From a virus, in IMG/VR virus record IMGVR_UViG_3300022074_006580, positions 1 to 41,693 of that record: a stretch of 41,693 bases of DNA, one strand, 5' to 3'. This document shows positions 1-5,700 of the stretch, piece after piece. A model generated the notes under the pieces. It was not told the DNA's origin. It did no database searches and saw only the letters and a program-made list of their open reading frames with translations. The first letter of the stretch is position 1. Every line of letters starts with the position of its first letter. A program made the translations under genes and the position numbers.

Positions 1-161
1 CCTGTTTCACCTTCTGCAGTTGAGCGAAATACTGCTGCCACGTCATTCTCGCCCTCAATGTCAGCTTTTGCTGCAAAGTAAAGATACCTACGATTTGCTT
101 GTGATTCACCTGCAAAGGCATCTTTTAAATTCTGAACTGTTTTGCTTTCACTTAATTCCAT
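1..161 (-). CDS. Rubrerythrin, N-terminal part (cut by window edge)
   Basis: The gene starts at 161 and runs off the left end, so only 53 residues are visible. They match the start of rubrerythrin closely: FAGESQANRRYLYFA (residues 16-30), then KADIEG and STAEGETG. E19 and E52 are in the positions of the first two diiron ligands of the ferritin-like four-helix bundle. Rubrerythrins are cytoplasmic non-haem iron proteins that reduce hydrogen peroxide in bacteria. AAGGA lies just upstream of the ATG. The usual C-terminal rubredoxin domain cannot be checked here. Family assignment is firm; a role in protecting the infected cell from peroxide is inference. Confidence 0.9.
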   Translation of the reverse strand, partial: MELSESKTVQNLKDAFAGESQANRRYLYFAAKADIEGENDVAAVFRSTAEGET

Positions 162-186
162 ACATTCCTTCTCTTTTGGCAGAAAC

Positions 187-206
187 GGGCGGGAGTGACC
201 CCGCCC
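187..206 (-). terminator. GC-rich hairpin between small ORF and rubrerythrin
   Basis: GGGCGGG (187-193) pairs with CCCGCCC (200-206) around a short loop. On the leftward transcript it lies between the 36-aa ORF and rubrerythrin and is followed only by GTTTCT, so it may be a weak terminator or an mRNA-stabilising hairpin. Confidence 0.45.
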
Positions 207-212
207 AACTAG

Positions 213-323
213 CTAGTGTGATGCTGCGGCTAATAACATTGCAAAGAATACTCCATAACAGTATATTGCTTCGCATAGATAGCCATCACAGTTAGCTAGA
301 CGCTTCCTGACCTTCTTGTACAT
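213..323 (-). CDS. Small hypothetical membrane peptide, 36 aa
   Basis: The ATG lies four bases after the hsp20 stop codon. The peptide has a basic start (MYKKVRKRLANCDGY) followed by a hydrophobic stretch (GVFFAMLLAAASH) that could be a single membrane helix. I recognise no family. Position in a tight leftward operon supports it, but it is short and has no strong ribosome-binding site, so it may be translated by coupling or not at all. Confidence 0.45.
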   Translation of the reverse strand: MYKKVRKRLANCDGYLCEAIYCYGVFFAMLLAAASH

Positions 324-327
324 TTTT

Positions 328-738
328 TCACTCGATATTTATCATCTTAGGTCTATCCTCGTCTGGCACTACTTCGTCCAGATCAATACACAGGAGACCT
401 CTGTTCATGTAAGCTTTCTTGAGCTGCACATGCTTGTGTAACGTAAATGTTCGCACAAACTCTTTTCCACTCAACCCCTTGTATACATATGACTCGCCGT
501 CTTTTTCCGTCAGCTTACATAAACCTTTTACGGTCAAGACATCTTTATGCTGTGATATTTCGATATCGGATTTGTTCCAGCCTGGAACTGCTATCTCGAC
601 TCGATACCCAGCGTCTGTCTTTACGATATTATATCGAGGGTATGCCCCATCAATATTCGGGTTTACATTCTCAAAACGGTCAAACCCCAAAAAGAATTTT
701 GGGAAGTCTGCCACATTCAATCTTGCTAGATTGTTCAT
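328..738 (-). CDS. Small heat shock protein, Hsp20/alpha-crystallin family
   Basis: 136 residues with an alpha-crystallin domain: YRVEIAVPGWNKSDIEIS, LTVKG, and the conserved A-x-x-N-x-G-L signature as AYMNRGLLCIDL (about 108-119). The length suits IbpA-like proteins. Such proteins hold unfolded proteins in the cytoplasm as ATP-independent chaperones, and Hsp20 genes are known in marine myoviruses. The start is set by AAGGAG 6-7 bases before the ATG at 738. It lies downstream of a 52-aa membrane protein and of two matched hairpins in its own leader (751-789). Likely roles are folding of virion proteins or stress protection; the sequence does not decide. Confidence 0.9.
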   Translation of the reverse strand: MNNLARLNVADFPKFFLGFDRFENVNPNIDGAYPRYNIVKTDAGYRVEIAVPGWNKSDIEISQHKDVLTVKGLCKLTEKDGESYVYKGLSGKEFVRTFTLHKHVQLKKAYMNRGLLCIDLDEVVPDEDRPKMINIE

Positions 739-750
739 AGTTTTCTCCTT

Positions 751-789
751 GTGCCCTTTCGGTACACTCTGTGGATCCTTTCGGCATCC
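751..789 (-). promoter_or_regulatory. Tandem bulged GAAA-loop hairpins in the hsp20 leader
   Basis: Two 17-nt units separated by 5 nt have the same shape on the leftward RNA. Unit one (789-773) is GGAT, bulged G, CC, GAAA, GG, ATCC. Unit two (767-751) is GUGU, bulged A, CC, GAAA, GG, GCAC. The second ends 2-3 nt before the AAGGAG ribosome-binding site of hsp20. A shared design with different stem bases suggests a selected RNA structure. I cannot match it to a known riboswitch or to ROSE/fourU thermometers. Confidence 0.5.
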
Positions 790-821
790 GGTTTAGTTGT
801 GGGCGTTAAAGGTGCTCCGAC

Positions 822-980
822 CTAATCTTCAGTAAACTCAATAACTCCTTGAGCCTCTAAGTAATCTATAGCATGTTCAATACCCGCCTTGTGCCCTGCT
901 TTAAAGCTACCGTACGCGCATCCAATCATACATATTATTACTGTTATTATTTGTAGTTCAAACACGCTAATTAACTCCAT
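822..980 (-). CDS. Small membrane protein of common phage type, 52 aa
   Basis: The protein begins with a hydrophobic helix (about residues 8-25, FELQIITVIICMIGCAYG) and continues GSFKAGHKAGIEHAIDYLEAQGVIEF. The pattern of a transmembrane helix followed by spaced glycines and AIDYLxxQGxIEF recurs in small proteins of aquatic phages. Function is unknown. It is the first gene of the leftward hsp20 unit and is served by the promoter at 1019-1047; a possible weak ribosome-binding site is AAGGAAT further upstream. Stop TAG at 822-824. Confidence 0.75.
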   Translation of the reverse strand: MELISVFELQIITVIICMIGCAYGSFKAGHKAGIEHAIDYLEAQGVIEFTED

Positions 981-1018
981 TGCTTAATTCCTTAAGGCCG
1001 TTACTGTTACAGTCATAT

Positions 1019-1047
1019 ATTATACACGCAGACACTTCATATGTCAA
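1019..1047 (-). promoter_or_regulatory. Leftward sigma70-type promoter
   Basis: Read on the minus strand: TTGACA (1047-1042), 17-bp spacer, TATAAT (1024-1019). This is a perfect consensus match driving the membrane protein, hsp20 and rubrerythrin genes. It stands back to back with the rightward promoter at 1085-1113. Confidence 0.88.
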
Positions 1048-1084
1048 GAATTATTTTTAGAAGGAGAGAAATAAAAAATAGTAC

Positions 1085-1113
1085 TTGACATAAAAGGTTA
1101 ATTCCATTATAAT
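1085..1113 (+). promoter_or_regulatory. Rightward sigma70-type promoter, leaderless start
   Basis: TTGACA (1085-1090), 17-bp spacer, TATAAT (1108-1113). Transcription would begin near 1120, which is the A of the ATG of the next gene, so the first message is probably leaderless. Confidence 0.88.
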
Positions 1114-1119
1114 ACTACA

Positions 1120-1296
1120 ATGAAAAATTATAGAAGGCGACCCTGGACGTACGAAGAGCGTACCCTCCTGGCAAATAAATATCATTTTTGTAAAGAAGCA
1201 GAGCTAAGTGAGATGTTTCCAGATCGTAGCTATAATTCATGTGTAAAACAGGCTAAATATCTGAGGGATAGAGGATGGGTATTCAAAAAGCCATAG
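1120..1296 (+). CDS. SANT/Myb-like small DNA-binding protein, 58 aa
   Basis: The protein carries RRRPWTYEERTLLANKY and later FPDRSYNSCVKQAKYLRDRG, the arrangement of a Myb/SANT or GcrA-like helix-turn-helix (W-T-x-E-E, then R-S-x-x-S-x-x-x-x). It is the first gene of the rightward operon. No Shine-Dalgarno is present; the ATG coincides with the predicted transcription start of a perfect promoter, and A-rich codons follow it, as is common in leaderless genes. The end overlaps the hydrolase start by 22 bases. A regulatory role is plausible but only inferred. Confidence 0.7.
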   Translation: MKNYRRRPWTYEERTLLANKYHFCKEAELSEMFPDRSYNSCVKQAKYLRDRGWVFKKP

Positions 1297-1775
1297 CAGC
1301 AGCACTGGGAGTATCTTTACTACTCTCTCCAAAAGCTGTAGCTGAAGAACTAGATGTTCGAAAAGAATTGTACTGTCTTGCAACAAATATCTACTTTGAG
1401 AGTAGAAATCAACCCCAGGTTGGAAGAGTTGCAGTAGGACAAGTAACGATGAACCGTATGAACTCACCAAAGTTTCCAAATACTGTGTGTGAGGTGGTGA
1501 AACAAGCTAGATATTATCCGAGTGGAAGAATTGATTTACATTCATGCCAATTTAGTTGGTACTGTGATGGCAAGTCAGATGCTATAAGGAATCAGAAAGC
1601 TTGGGATGATAGTATGTACTCTGCTTTATTTGTGTACACTTCAGATCCACTTTTAGACATTGTAGATGGTGCTCTTTGGTATCATGCAACCTACAGTAGC
1701 CCTGCATGGGCAAAGCATTTTGAAAAAACAGTTCAAATAAATGAACATATCTTTTATAAGGAGAAAGAACAATGA
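1275..1775 (+). CDS. Cell wall hydrolase, SleB (Hydrolase_2) family, secreted
   Basis: 166 residues. Residues 1-23 look like a cleavable signal peptide (ending SPKAVAEE). The mature part matches the SleB hydrolase domain: LATNIYFESRNQPQVGRVAVG with the likely catalytic glutamate E42, VTMNRMNSPKFPNTVCEVV, then CQFSWYCDGKSD. SleB-type domains cleave peptidoglycan glycan strands. With a signal peptide it would reach the periplasm through host Sec, so it is the best endolysin candidate here. Start choice: GAGG just before the ATG at 1275, inside the end of the previous gene. Two cysteine-bearing motifs are conserved. Confidence 0.88.
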   Translation: MGIQKAIAAALGVSLLLSPKAVAEELDVRKELYCLATNIYFESRNQPQVGRVAVGQVTMNRMNSPKFPNTVCEVVKQARYYPSGRIDLHSCQFSWYCDGKSDAIRNQKAWDDSMYSALFVYTSDPLLDIVDGALWYHATYSSPAWAKHFEKTVQINEHIFYKEKEQ

Positions 1776-1930
1776 GAGAGCCAGAACAGGGTGAACTATT
1801 CAGCGATGATTTCGTTCATGACGTATACCTAATAGAAACTGATGCAGAAGCATTAGCCTCAGCAGGGTTTCATACTAATGAAGAAAGCTACAATGAGCAA
1901 AATTGGGACGATATAGTTTATGGGAATTAA
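1772..1930 (+). CDS. Acidic hypothetical protein, 52 aa
   Basis: A short acidic protein (MREPEQGELFSDDF..., ending NWDDIVYGN) with no recognised family. AAGGAG lies 7-8 bases before the ATG at 1772, its start overlaps the hydrolase stop, and its stop TAATG overlaps the start of bS21. This tight coupling makes it a real gene. It has no membrane segment or cysteine. Function unknown. Confidence 0.72.
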   Translation: MREPEQGELFSDDFVHDVYLIETDAEALASAGFHTNEESYNEQNWDDIVYGN

Positions 1931-2136
1931 TGAAAATAACAGTTAGAAATGGTAATGTAGAAAGCGCTTTGCGTGTACTCAAAAGAAAAACGAAAGAGTC
2001 TCTTATTGATCTTCGTTCAAAAGAGCACTACGAAAAGCCCTCTGCAAAGCGAAATAGAATGAAACAGGCCGCAAAAGTGCGCGAAAAGAAACGGATTAGA
2101 GACCAAGGATTAAAGTGCAAATCACCAAAGAAATAA
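1930..2136 (+). CDS. rpsU: Ribosomal protein bS21
   Basis: 68 residues. The N-terminus ITVRNGNVESALRVLKRK and the central HYEKPSAKRNRMKQAA match bacterial S21 (E. coli has VRENEPFDVALRRFKR and FYEKPTTERKRAKA). bS21 sits near the anti-Shine-Dalgarno end of 16S rRNA on the small subunit and affects start-site selection. Viral bS21 genes are documented in aquatic phages. The ATG at 1930 overlaps the previous stop, and the frame upstream of it does not fit the family. The basic tail is shorter than in E. coli. Replacing host bS21 to favour phage messages is a published proposal, not shown here. Confidence 0.92.
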   Translation: MKITVRNGNVESALRVLKRKTKESLIDLRSKEHYEKPSAKRNRMKQAAKVREKKRIRDQGLKCKSPKK

Positions 2137-2537
2137 TAGAACTCTGGCATCAGCACGTTTTCGGAGATTGGATAAAAGAGATCGAAGTAGAATGGGAAAC
2201 CGTTGAGGAAGGCTTAATTACTGCAAGACTAGAAAACAAAGAAAAGTATTGCAGTCACCTAAAGCAGGGTAAAGATAGAATGTATGGCCAAGTAATTATG
2301 GCTCTTACGGATACCATGTCATTCATGGTTCTATATACTACCCCAATAAAACCGCTAGGAACTCTTACACAGCACAGCTCTTTTATAGGGGCAGCAAAAG
2401 GGCCGTTCTTTAAGATAGAATGCTGTGTAAAGAAACTTGGTAAAAGAATATCTCATGTAGAAACTACATGGCATGATAGCGAAGATACTTTAGTGTTTCA
2501 CTCTGTATCTAGCTTTACAATGATGGAAGAAAAATGA
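2115..2537 (+). CDS. Hotdog-fold thioesterase, PaaI-like
   Basis: 140 residues, GTG start at 2115 with AAGGA 5 bases upstream. Residues 57-66 (YGQVIMALTD) fit the glycine-rich helix of 4HBT/PaaI enzymes, with D66 in the catalytic acid position. TLTQHSSFIGAAKGPFF and VKKLGKRISHVET follow the beta-strand pattern of the family, ending DTLVFHSVSSFTM. These enzymes hydrolyse acyl-CoA or aryl-CoA thioesters in the cytoplasm. Substrate cannot be read from sequence. It overlaps bS21 by 22 bases and the next gene by 4, so all three are co-translated. Such a gene in a phage is uncommon. Confidence 0.78.
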   Translation: MQITKEIIELWHQHVFGDWIKEIEVEWETVEEGLITARLENKEKYCSHLKQGKDRMYGQVIMALTDTMSFMVLYTTPIKPLGTLTQHSSFIGAAKGPFFKIECCVKKLGKRISHVETTWHDSEDTLVFHSVSSFTMMEEK

Positions 2538-2926
2538 AAGTAAAAAGCATACCAAAAGCTACTAACTTTGAGTTAGTTGGAGACTTCATGGAAGCTTTCG
2601 GTCAAGATGTTTATATAGAACCTACTTGGCCTGACTTTTCTACTCGTGAGCTGAGATTAGAACTTATACAGGAGGAGGTAGATGAGCTTGGAGAGGCTAT
2701 GGAACAACGAGACATGGTGGGCATTGCAGATGCACTTACTGATATTCTCTACGTTGTATATGGCGCTGGCCATGCTTATGGTATCGACTTAGGTGAGTGC
2801 TTTCAAGAAGTACATGCAAGCAATATGTCAAAGCTCGGAGAAGATGGAAAGCCGATACGAAGAGAAGATGGAAAGATACTTAAAGGACCAAATTTCTTTG
2901 AGCCAGACTTGGAGACGTGTTTGTGA
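2534..2926 (+). CDS. PRA-PH/MazG-like nucleotide pyrophosphohydrolase
   Basis: 130 residues of all-alpha NTP pyrophosphohydrolase type. The metal-binding helix pair is visible as QEEVDELGEAM (E47, E48, E51) and ADALTDILYVVYGAG (D66, D70). The tail NMSKLGEDGKPIRREDGK and LKGPNFFEPDL is characteristic of the phage and bacterial phosphoribosyl-ATP-pyrophosphohydrolase-like family. These enzymes split nucleoside triphosphates or related substrates to monophosphate plus pyrophosphate. The start overlaps the thioesterase stop (ATGA), and the stop overlaps the GTG of the next gene. Nucleotide-pool control is the probable role; exact substrate unknown. Confidence 0.85.
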   Translation: MKVKSIPKATNFELVGDFMEAFGQDVYIEPTWPDFSTRELRLELIQEEVDELGEAMEQRDMVGIADALTDILYVVYGAGHAYGIDLGECFQEVHASNMSKLGEDGKPIRREDGKILKGPNFFEPDLETCL

Positions 2927-3075
2927 TTAACTATTTAGAGTTATTTATATTCACTACTTTTACTATTTTTGGAATGGTATCAGCACTATACTTTCCTATT
3001 GCTTGGGTGGAGAAACGGTGGCCTTTTCGTATAAAGAAAGGCGGTAAAACCAACTCTGGAGCAAAGTTTGGATGA
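2923..3075 (+). CDS. Single-span membrane protein, 50 aa
   Basis: GTG start overlapping the previous stop (GTGA). One hydrophobic helix (about residues 4-27, YLELFIFTTFTIFGMVSALY) is followed by a basic, cytoplasmic-looking tail (EKRWPFRIKKGGK). No family recognised. The coupling to the upstream gene and the clear membrane segment support it. Confidence 0.65.
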   Translation: MINYLELFIFTTFTIFGMVSALYFPIAWVEKRWPFRIKKGGKTNSGAKFG

Positions 3076-3085
3076 GGAAACTAAA

Positions 3086-3232
3086 ATGGGTTTAGGACTT
3101 ATGGATGGCTTTCCTGCTGCGCTAGAGTTCTGGGAACACTGGTGTAAAAGTGAAGGTGACATAATTGGAACTGAGAAAGGGTACCCATGCAACTGGTGTG
3201 GGGCCGAGGAAAAGGAAGATGATGAAGAATAG
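3086..3232 (+). CDS. Small hypothetical protein with a CxxC pair, 48 aa
   Basis: ATG at 3086 is preceded by GAGG. The sequence is MGLGLMDGFPAALEFWEHWC, then YPCNWCGAEE and an acidic tail. The C-N-W-C pair plus an earlier cysteine could bind metal but there is no full zinc-finger pattern. Its end overlaps the next gene. Function unknown. Confidence 0.6.
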   Translation: MGLGLMDGFPAALEFWEHWCKSEGDIIGTEKGYPCNWCGAEEKEDDEE

Positions 3233-3584
3233 GATGATGTGGTTCTTTTATAGTTGGGATACTATAATGAGCTTAAAATACAATCCCATAAGATTTATTG
3301 GAGATGTAAGTTTACAATGCTACTATATGATTGTACTCTCAATTATTTGGACTATGGCTTTTTGTAGTATGATAGCTGGGTGGTCAGGAGTTTTACCACT
3401 TATCGTAGGACACGTAGCTGTAATCTTTGCACTCTTTTTTACTTACGCTATCTTTTATGATGCAAGAAAAGACGGAAAAGGTTGGTTTCTAACTTGGGAT
3501 CGTTCTTACAAGATGTCAAAGTCTTACAAGAACAAAGACCGCAGCAAGAATGCTTGCAAGTGGGATCTGGAGCAGGAAGCATGA
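3219..3584 (+). CDS. Two-span membrane protein, about 121 aa
   Basis: Starts at either of two adjacent ATGs (3219 or 3222) behind GAGGAAAAGGAAG. Two hydrophobic helices are clear: YYMIVLSIIWTMAFCSMIAG and GVLPLIVGHVAVIFALFFTY. They are followed by a charged tail rich in lysine and aspartate (DARKDGKGWF, SKSYKNKDRSK). The layout would suit a holin-like or other inner-membrane protein, and it lies in the same operon as the wall hydrolase, but no family motif proves it. Confidence 0.65.
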   Translation: MMKNRMMWFFYSWDTIMSLKYNPIRFIGDVSLQCYYMIVLSIIWTMAFCSMIAGWSGVLPLIVGHVAVIFALFFTYAIFYDARKDGKGWFLTWDRSYKMSKSYKNKDRSKNACKWDLEQEA

Positions 3585-3760
3585 AAGTAACGAGATACAA
3601 GCATAAGCTGGAGCGTACATTTTATGTAACTCCAGCACTTGTCTGGGAATGGTCGTATACAAACTCTACAAATAAGCAAAAGGCCTACACCGTGGGTCTT
3701 GAGTTTGCAAAATGGGGTTTTTATATGGATCTTATCTTCGGCGGAGATAAGAAGTCTTAG
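3581..3760 (+). CDS. Hypothetical protein, 59 aa
   Basis: ATG at 3581 overlaps the preceding stop (ATGA) and has GGAGCAGGAAG upstream. The protein is aromatic-rich (YVTPALVWEWSYTNSTNKQK, FAKWGFYMDLIFGG) with no recognisable family. It is the last gene of the rightward operon, before a strong terminator. Confidence 0.65.
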   Translation: MKVTRYKHKLERTFYVTPALVWEWSYTNSTNKQKAYTVGLEFAKWGFYMDLIFGGDKKS

Positions 3761-3818
3761 CAACTCTTTCAGTTGCACACTTCGGGCAGAGCACCGTGTT
3801 AAAAAGAAAAGCAAAGTG

Positions 3819-3853
3819 AAGGACGGGACCTGTGTAATTACAGCCCCGTCCTT
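3819..3853 (+). terminator. Hairpin terminator at end of rightward operon
   Basis: AAGGACGGG (3819-3827) pairs perfectly with CCCGTCCTT (3845-3853), followed by TGCATTTT. An inner TAATTA palindrome lies in the loop. The leftward operon converges at 3946, and a second small hairpin (ACGCTT/AAGCGT, 3922-3935) lies between, so this 185-base gap separates two converging transcripts. No gene seen from 3761 to 3945. Confidence 0.75.
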
Positions 3854-3945
3854 TGCATTTTAGGTGATTAGGATCTAGCTTCATTTTGTAGCTCTTTCAG
3901 TCGCCATGCTAACGACTACTGACGCTTAAAAGCGTTCTCTCATTT

Positions 3946-4239
3946 TTACCAATCTCTTTTCTGGTTTTGAATTGATTCTATTCCCGCTACAATCTCTGCC
4001 CAGGGCGGGTTCTCTTCAAAATGTTTTTCGAGTTCTTTCATATCGAGCACTGGCTGCTTTAGAGCTTCCATCATGTACTCGAGATCGTTTTGCAACTCTT
4101 CTACACTTTCTCCGTAGGGCTTCATTGGATTTTCTGTCATGCCTTTGATCTTTCCATCATCGTCGTAGTAAACTTCATACAGTTGTAGAAATTCACCTTC
4201 AGGTGCTTTTTCCGAAACAATACGGTAGTTCCAAGTCAT
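3946..4239 (-). CDS. Conserved-type phage hypothetical protein, 97 aa
   Basis: Begins MTWNYRIVSEKAPEGEFLQL and continues YEVYYDDDGKIKGMTENPM. The N-terminal MTWNYRI and LYEVYYDDDGK pattern is seen in small proteins of many bacteria and phages, but I know no function. The C-terminal half is helical and acidic (SVEELQNDLEYMMEALKQPV). AGGAGAG precedes the ATG, which overlaps the stop of the upstream gene. It is the last gene of this leftward run. Confidence 0.75.
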   Translation of the reverse strand: MTWNYRIVSEKAPEGEFLQLYEVYYDDDGKIKGMTENPMKPYGESVEELQNDLEYMMEALKQPVLDMKELEKHFEENPPWAEIVAGIESIQNQKRDW

Positions 4240-4412
4240 TCATACTCTCCTAATTCTTCATCTGTAAACACATAACCTATACCAGAAAGAAACTGCTGAA
4301 AGGCTTGCATTAGTTGGTCTCTGGTAGCATCCTCTGAGTCTATTTCCATTCTGAGTTTTTCTACTGCAGTGTATTTTTCATTTTTTATCGTCGTGTAATT
4401 AATTGTTATCAT
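4236..4412 (-). CDS. Small phage hypothetical protein, 58 aa
   Basis: Starts at 4412 behind CAGGAGCG. The sequence includes VEKLRMEIDSEDATRDQLM and QAFQQFLSGIGYVFTDEELG. The motif of an L/A-rich helix ending in AFxxFLxxxGY followed by an acidic end recurs in small phage proteins, function unknown. Its stop overlaps the next start (ATGA), and its beginning overlaps the upstream gene by 14 bases. Confidence 0.7.
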   Translation of the reverse strand: MITINYTTIKNEKYTAVEKLRMEIDSEDATRDQLMQAFQQFLSGIGYVFTDEELGEYE

Positions 4413-4584
4413 TTGCTTTTCGCTCCTGTTCGTTTATGTGGTCTGTCAATATTTTTTCGAGTCCTGCATTCAACAATAGTTTCAATGCAGAAGCATCTAA
4501 GTCTAGCACTATATTTGCAGTGCCGTCTTCATTCTCTATAACTTCTATAACTTCTATAACTGGCAGTGTTTCTTCACTTTCCAA
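4399..4584 (-). CDS. Small hypothetical protein, 61 aa, TTG start
   Basis: Best start is TTG at 4584, with AGGAG (4596-4592) 7 bases upstream; an in-frame TTG at 4608 lacks a site. The protein has VIEVIEVIENEDGTANIVLD and then DASALKLLLNAGLEKILTDH, a fold pattern (two strands plus a helix) seen in small phage proteins. The VIEVIEVIE run reflects three tandem copies of a 9-bp unit near 4534-4560. Function unknown. Confidence 0.65.
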   Translation of the reverse strand: MESEETLPVIEVIEVIENEDGTANIVLDLDASALKLLLNAGLEKILTDHINEQERKANDNN

Positions 4585-4855
4585 AACGTGTCTCCTATTT
4601 AAAAACAAAACTTTTATACATTACCTGATTGCCGCTCTACAAGTTGTATCTCTTACCTACTCAAAAATAGTACTTTATTTATGCCAAAAAGTGTGGTAAA
4701 ATATATAACATATTTGATGAACAATCAAGTCAATCGTTAATTTACTCATCCAGCAGATTGGAGTTTTAATTAGAGCGTTAATACTGAGGAGCGAGCCGCC
4801 AGGCGAGTGCCTCTCAGTATAGCTCTTAATTAAACCGACAATCATCAATCTCACT
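4585..4855. other. Gap with no convincing gene
   Basis: Between the TTG-start gene and the 25-aa peptide. It contains the inverted repeat at 4766-4833 and A/T-rich flanks. On the minus strand TTGTAG and TATAAA about 18 bp apart, near 4615-4645, could be a weak promoter for the three downstream leftward genes. No other structure seen. Confidence 0.4.
4766..4833. repeat. Long imperfect inverted repeat
   Basis: Outer arms TTAATTAGAGC (4766-4776) and GCTCTTAATTAA (4822-4833) pair with one bulge. Inner arms ATACTGAG (4781-4788) and CTCAGTAT (4813-4820) pair perfectly. The 24-base centre can form a further small hairpin (GGCGAGTGCC). Neither side has a T-run, so it is not a standard terminator. 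Confidence 0.7.
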
Positions 4856-4933
4856 CTAATTCGCTTCAACTGAAGTAAGAATTACGACAACCACAAGGAC
4901 CGTGATAATTAAATATCTTGTTACGGGTCTCAT
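4856..4933 (-). CDS. Membrane micropeptide, 25 aa
   Basis: The ATG overlaps the stop of the upstream gene (ATGA) and AAGAAGGA precedes it. The peptide is MRPVTRYLIITVLVVVVILT followed by SVEAN: a basic start and one uninterrupted membrane helix. No family can be assigned at this size. The coupling signals argue that it is translated. Confidence 0.55.
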   Translation of the reverse strand: MRPVTRYLIITVLVVVVILTSVEAN

Positions 4934-5190
4934 TCCTTCTTTCCACCTTTCTCAAAATTCGTCTTAATTTCACGCAATTCGCGATTATTTTTTCGCTTTA
5001 AAATCTCTTTTGCTTGTCGTATTGCCCCAGTAACTACAGGGAATTTTCTTGAATCTTTAGAAATTATACGCAAGGTATAAAACATGGTATCATAGTTCGA
5101 GTTATGTGGTAGAGCACCAACCTCTTCCCAGATTTCAACTGTAGTAGAACCGTCTTCCCAACTTTCAACTAATTTTGGTAGTTTATTCAC
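4930..5190 (-). CDS. Hypothetical protein, 86 aa
   Basis: GTG start at 5190 behind AAGGAG, overlapping the upstream gene by 8 bases. Contains LPKLVESWEDGSTTVEIWEE, then YTLRIISKDSRKFPVV and a strongly basic/acidic helix ILKRKNNRELREIKTNFEKG. No recognised family. Third from last in a tightly packed leftward operon. Confidence 0.72.
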   Translation of the reverse strand: MNKLPKLVESWEDGSTTVEIWEEVGALPHNSNYDTMFYTLRIISKDSRKFPVVTGAIRQAKEILKRKNNRELREIKTNFEKGGKKE

Positions 5191-5494
5191 CCGTAGAGGC
5201 TCCTTTTAAGACTTTCAAAACATTCTTTGGGGCTTTCTCCAACCCCGCTAAGACCCCGGGCGAGATACCCAAAGCTTCTGCTAATTCTGCTACTAGCTCA
5301 ACTTTGGTCACTGGGGATTCGCCTGTCTTCGTCTTGTAGACGGAACGGCGGTACACTCCTTCTCGGCTTAACTTTCCGATTATAGACTTAGGAGTCTTGT
5401 CTAGTTCTTTTGCCAATCTTTCTACTGTAATACGTGTTGGCTTGTTCGTATATTCATCGACCATGTACTTGGTCTGATCTTCCGTATAGTTCAC
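5183..5494 (-). CDS. Helix-turn-helix-like phage protein, paralogue A (103 aa)
   Basis: Starts MNYTEDQTKYMVDEYTNKPT and continues ITVERLAKELDKTPKSIIGKL, then SREGVYRR. The pattern of an opening YTxxQ..., then VExLAxxxxKxxxSIIxKLSRxGVY, is a recurrent small protein in cyanophage and other aquatic phage genomes and looks like a helix-turn-helix with a recognition helix at KSIIGKLSREG. The C-terminal part (VTKVELVAELAEALGI...) resembles a second small helical domain. Two paralogues lie at 7820-8158 and 11127-11417. DNA binding is inferred. Confidence 0.75.
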   Translation of the reverse strand: MNYTEDQTKYMVDEYTNKPTRITVERLAKELDKTPKSIIGKLSREGVYRRSVYKTKTGESPVTKVELVAELAEALGISPGVLAGLEKAPKNVLKVLKGASTGE

Positions 5495-5700
5495 TAGTCC
5501 TCCGGATATTCTGTTAATAGTGTTTGTAGTTTCTCTGTGACTGATGCGAGTTTTTCAACTTCGCTGTCAATTGCTCCCAATATATCTGGGTGCTCTCCAA
5601 TCCCAACGGGGTTTTTCAAATAAACGTCAATGTTCATACGGTGGTATTCCATTTCTCCACTATACTTAGCTTTCAACGCATCTAGTATTCTACTTTTCAT
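5494..5700 (-). CDS. Conserved small phage protein, 68 aa
   Basis: ATG at 5700 overlaps the upstream stop (ATGA), with GGAGAAGAA before it. Sequence: MKSRILDALKAKYSGEMEYH, then NIDVYLKNPVGIGEHPDILG and a helical tail. The motif VYLxNPVGIGEHPDI is a hallmark of a widespread small protein of T4-like and other marine phages with no known function. Length agrees with those homologues. Confidence 0.82.
   Translation of the reverse strand: MKSRILDALKAKYSGEMEYHRMNIDVYLKNPVGIGEHPDILGAIDSEVEKLASVTEKLQTLLTEYPED

Noticed and set aside
20-295. Rightward open frame of 91 codons
   Set aside because: Antisense to the clear rubrerythrin start and the small ORF.
4534-4560. Three tandem 9-bp units as a possible regulatory repeat
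   Set aside because: They lie inside a coding frame and simply give VIEVIEVIE.
4675-4869. Leftward frame of 64 codons through the inverted repeat
   Set aside because: Contains the hairpin arms, has no Shine-Dalgarno and odd composition; the 25-aa peptide upstream has better signals.
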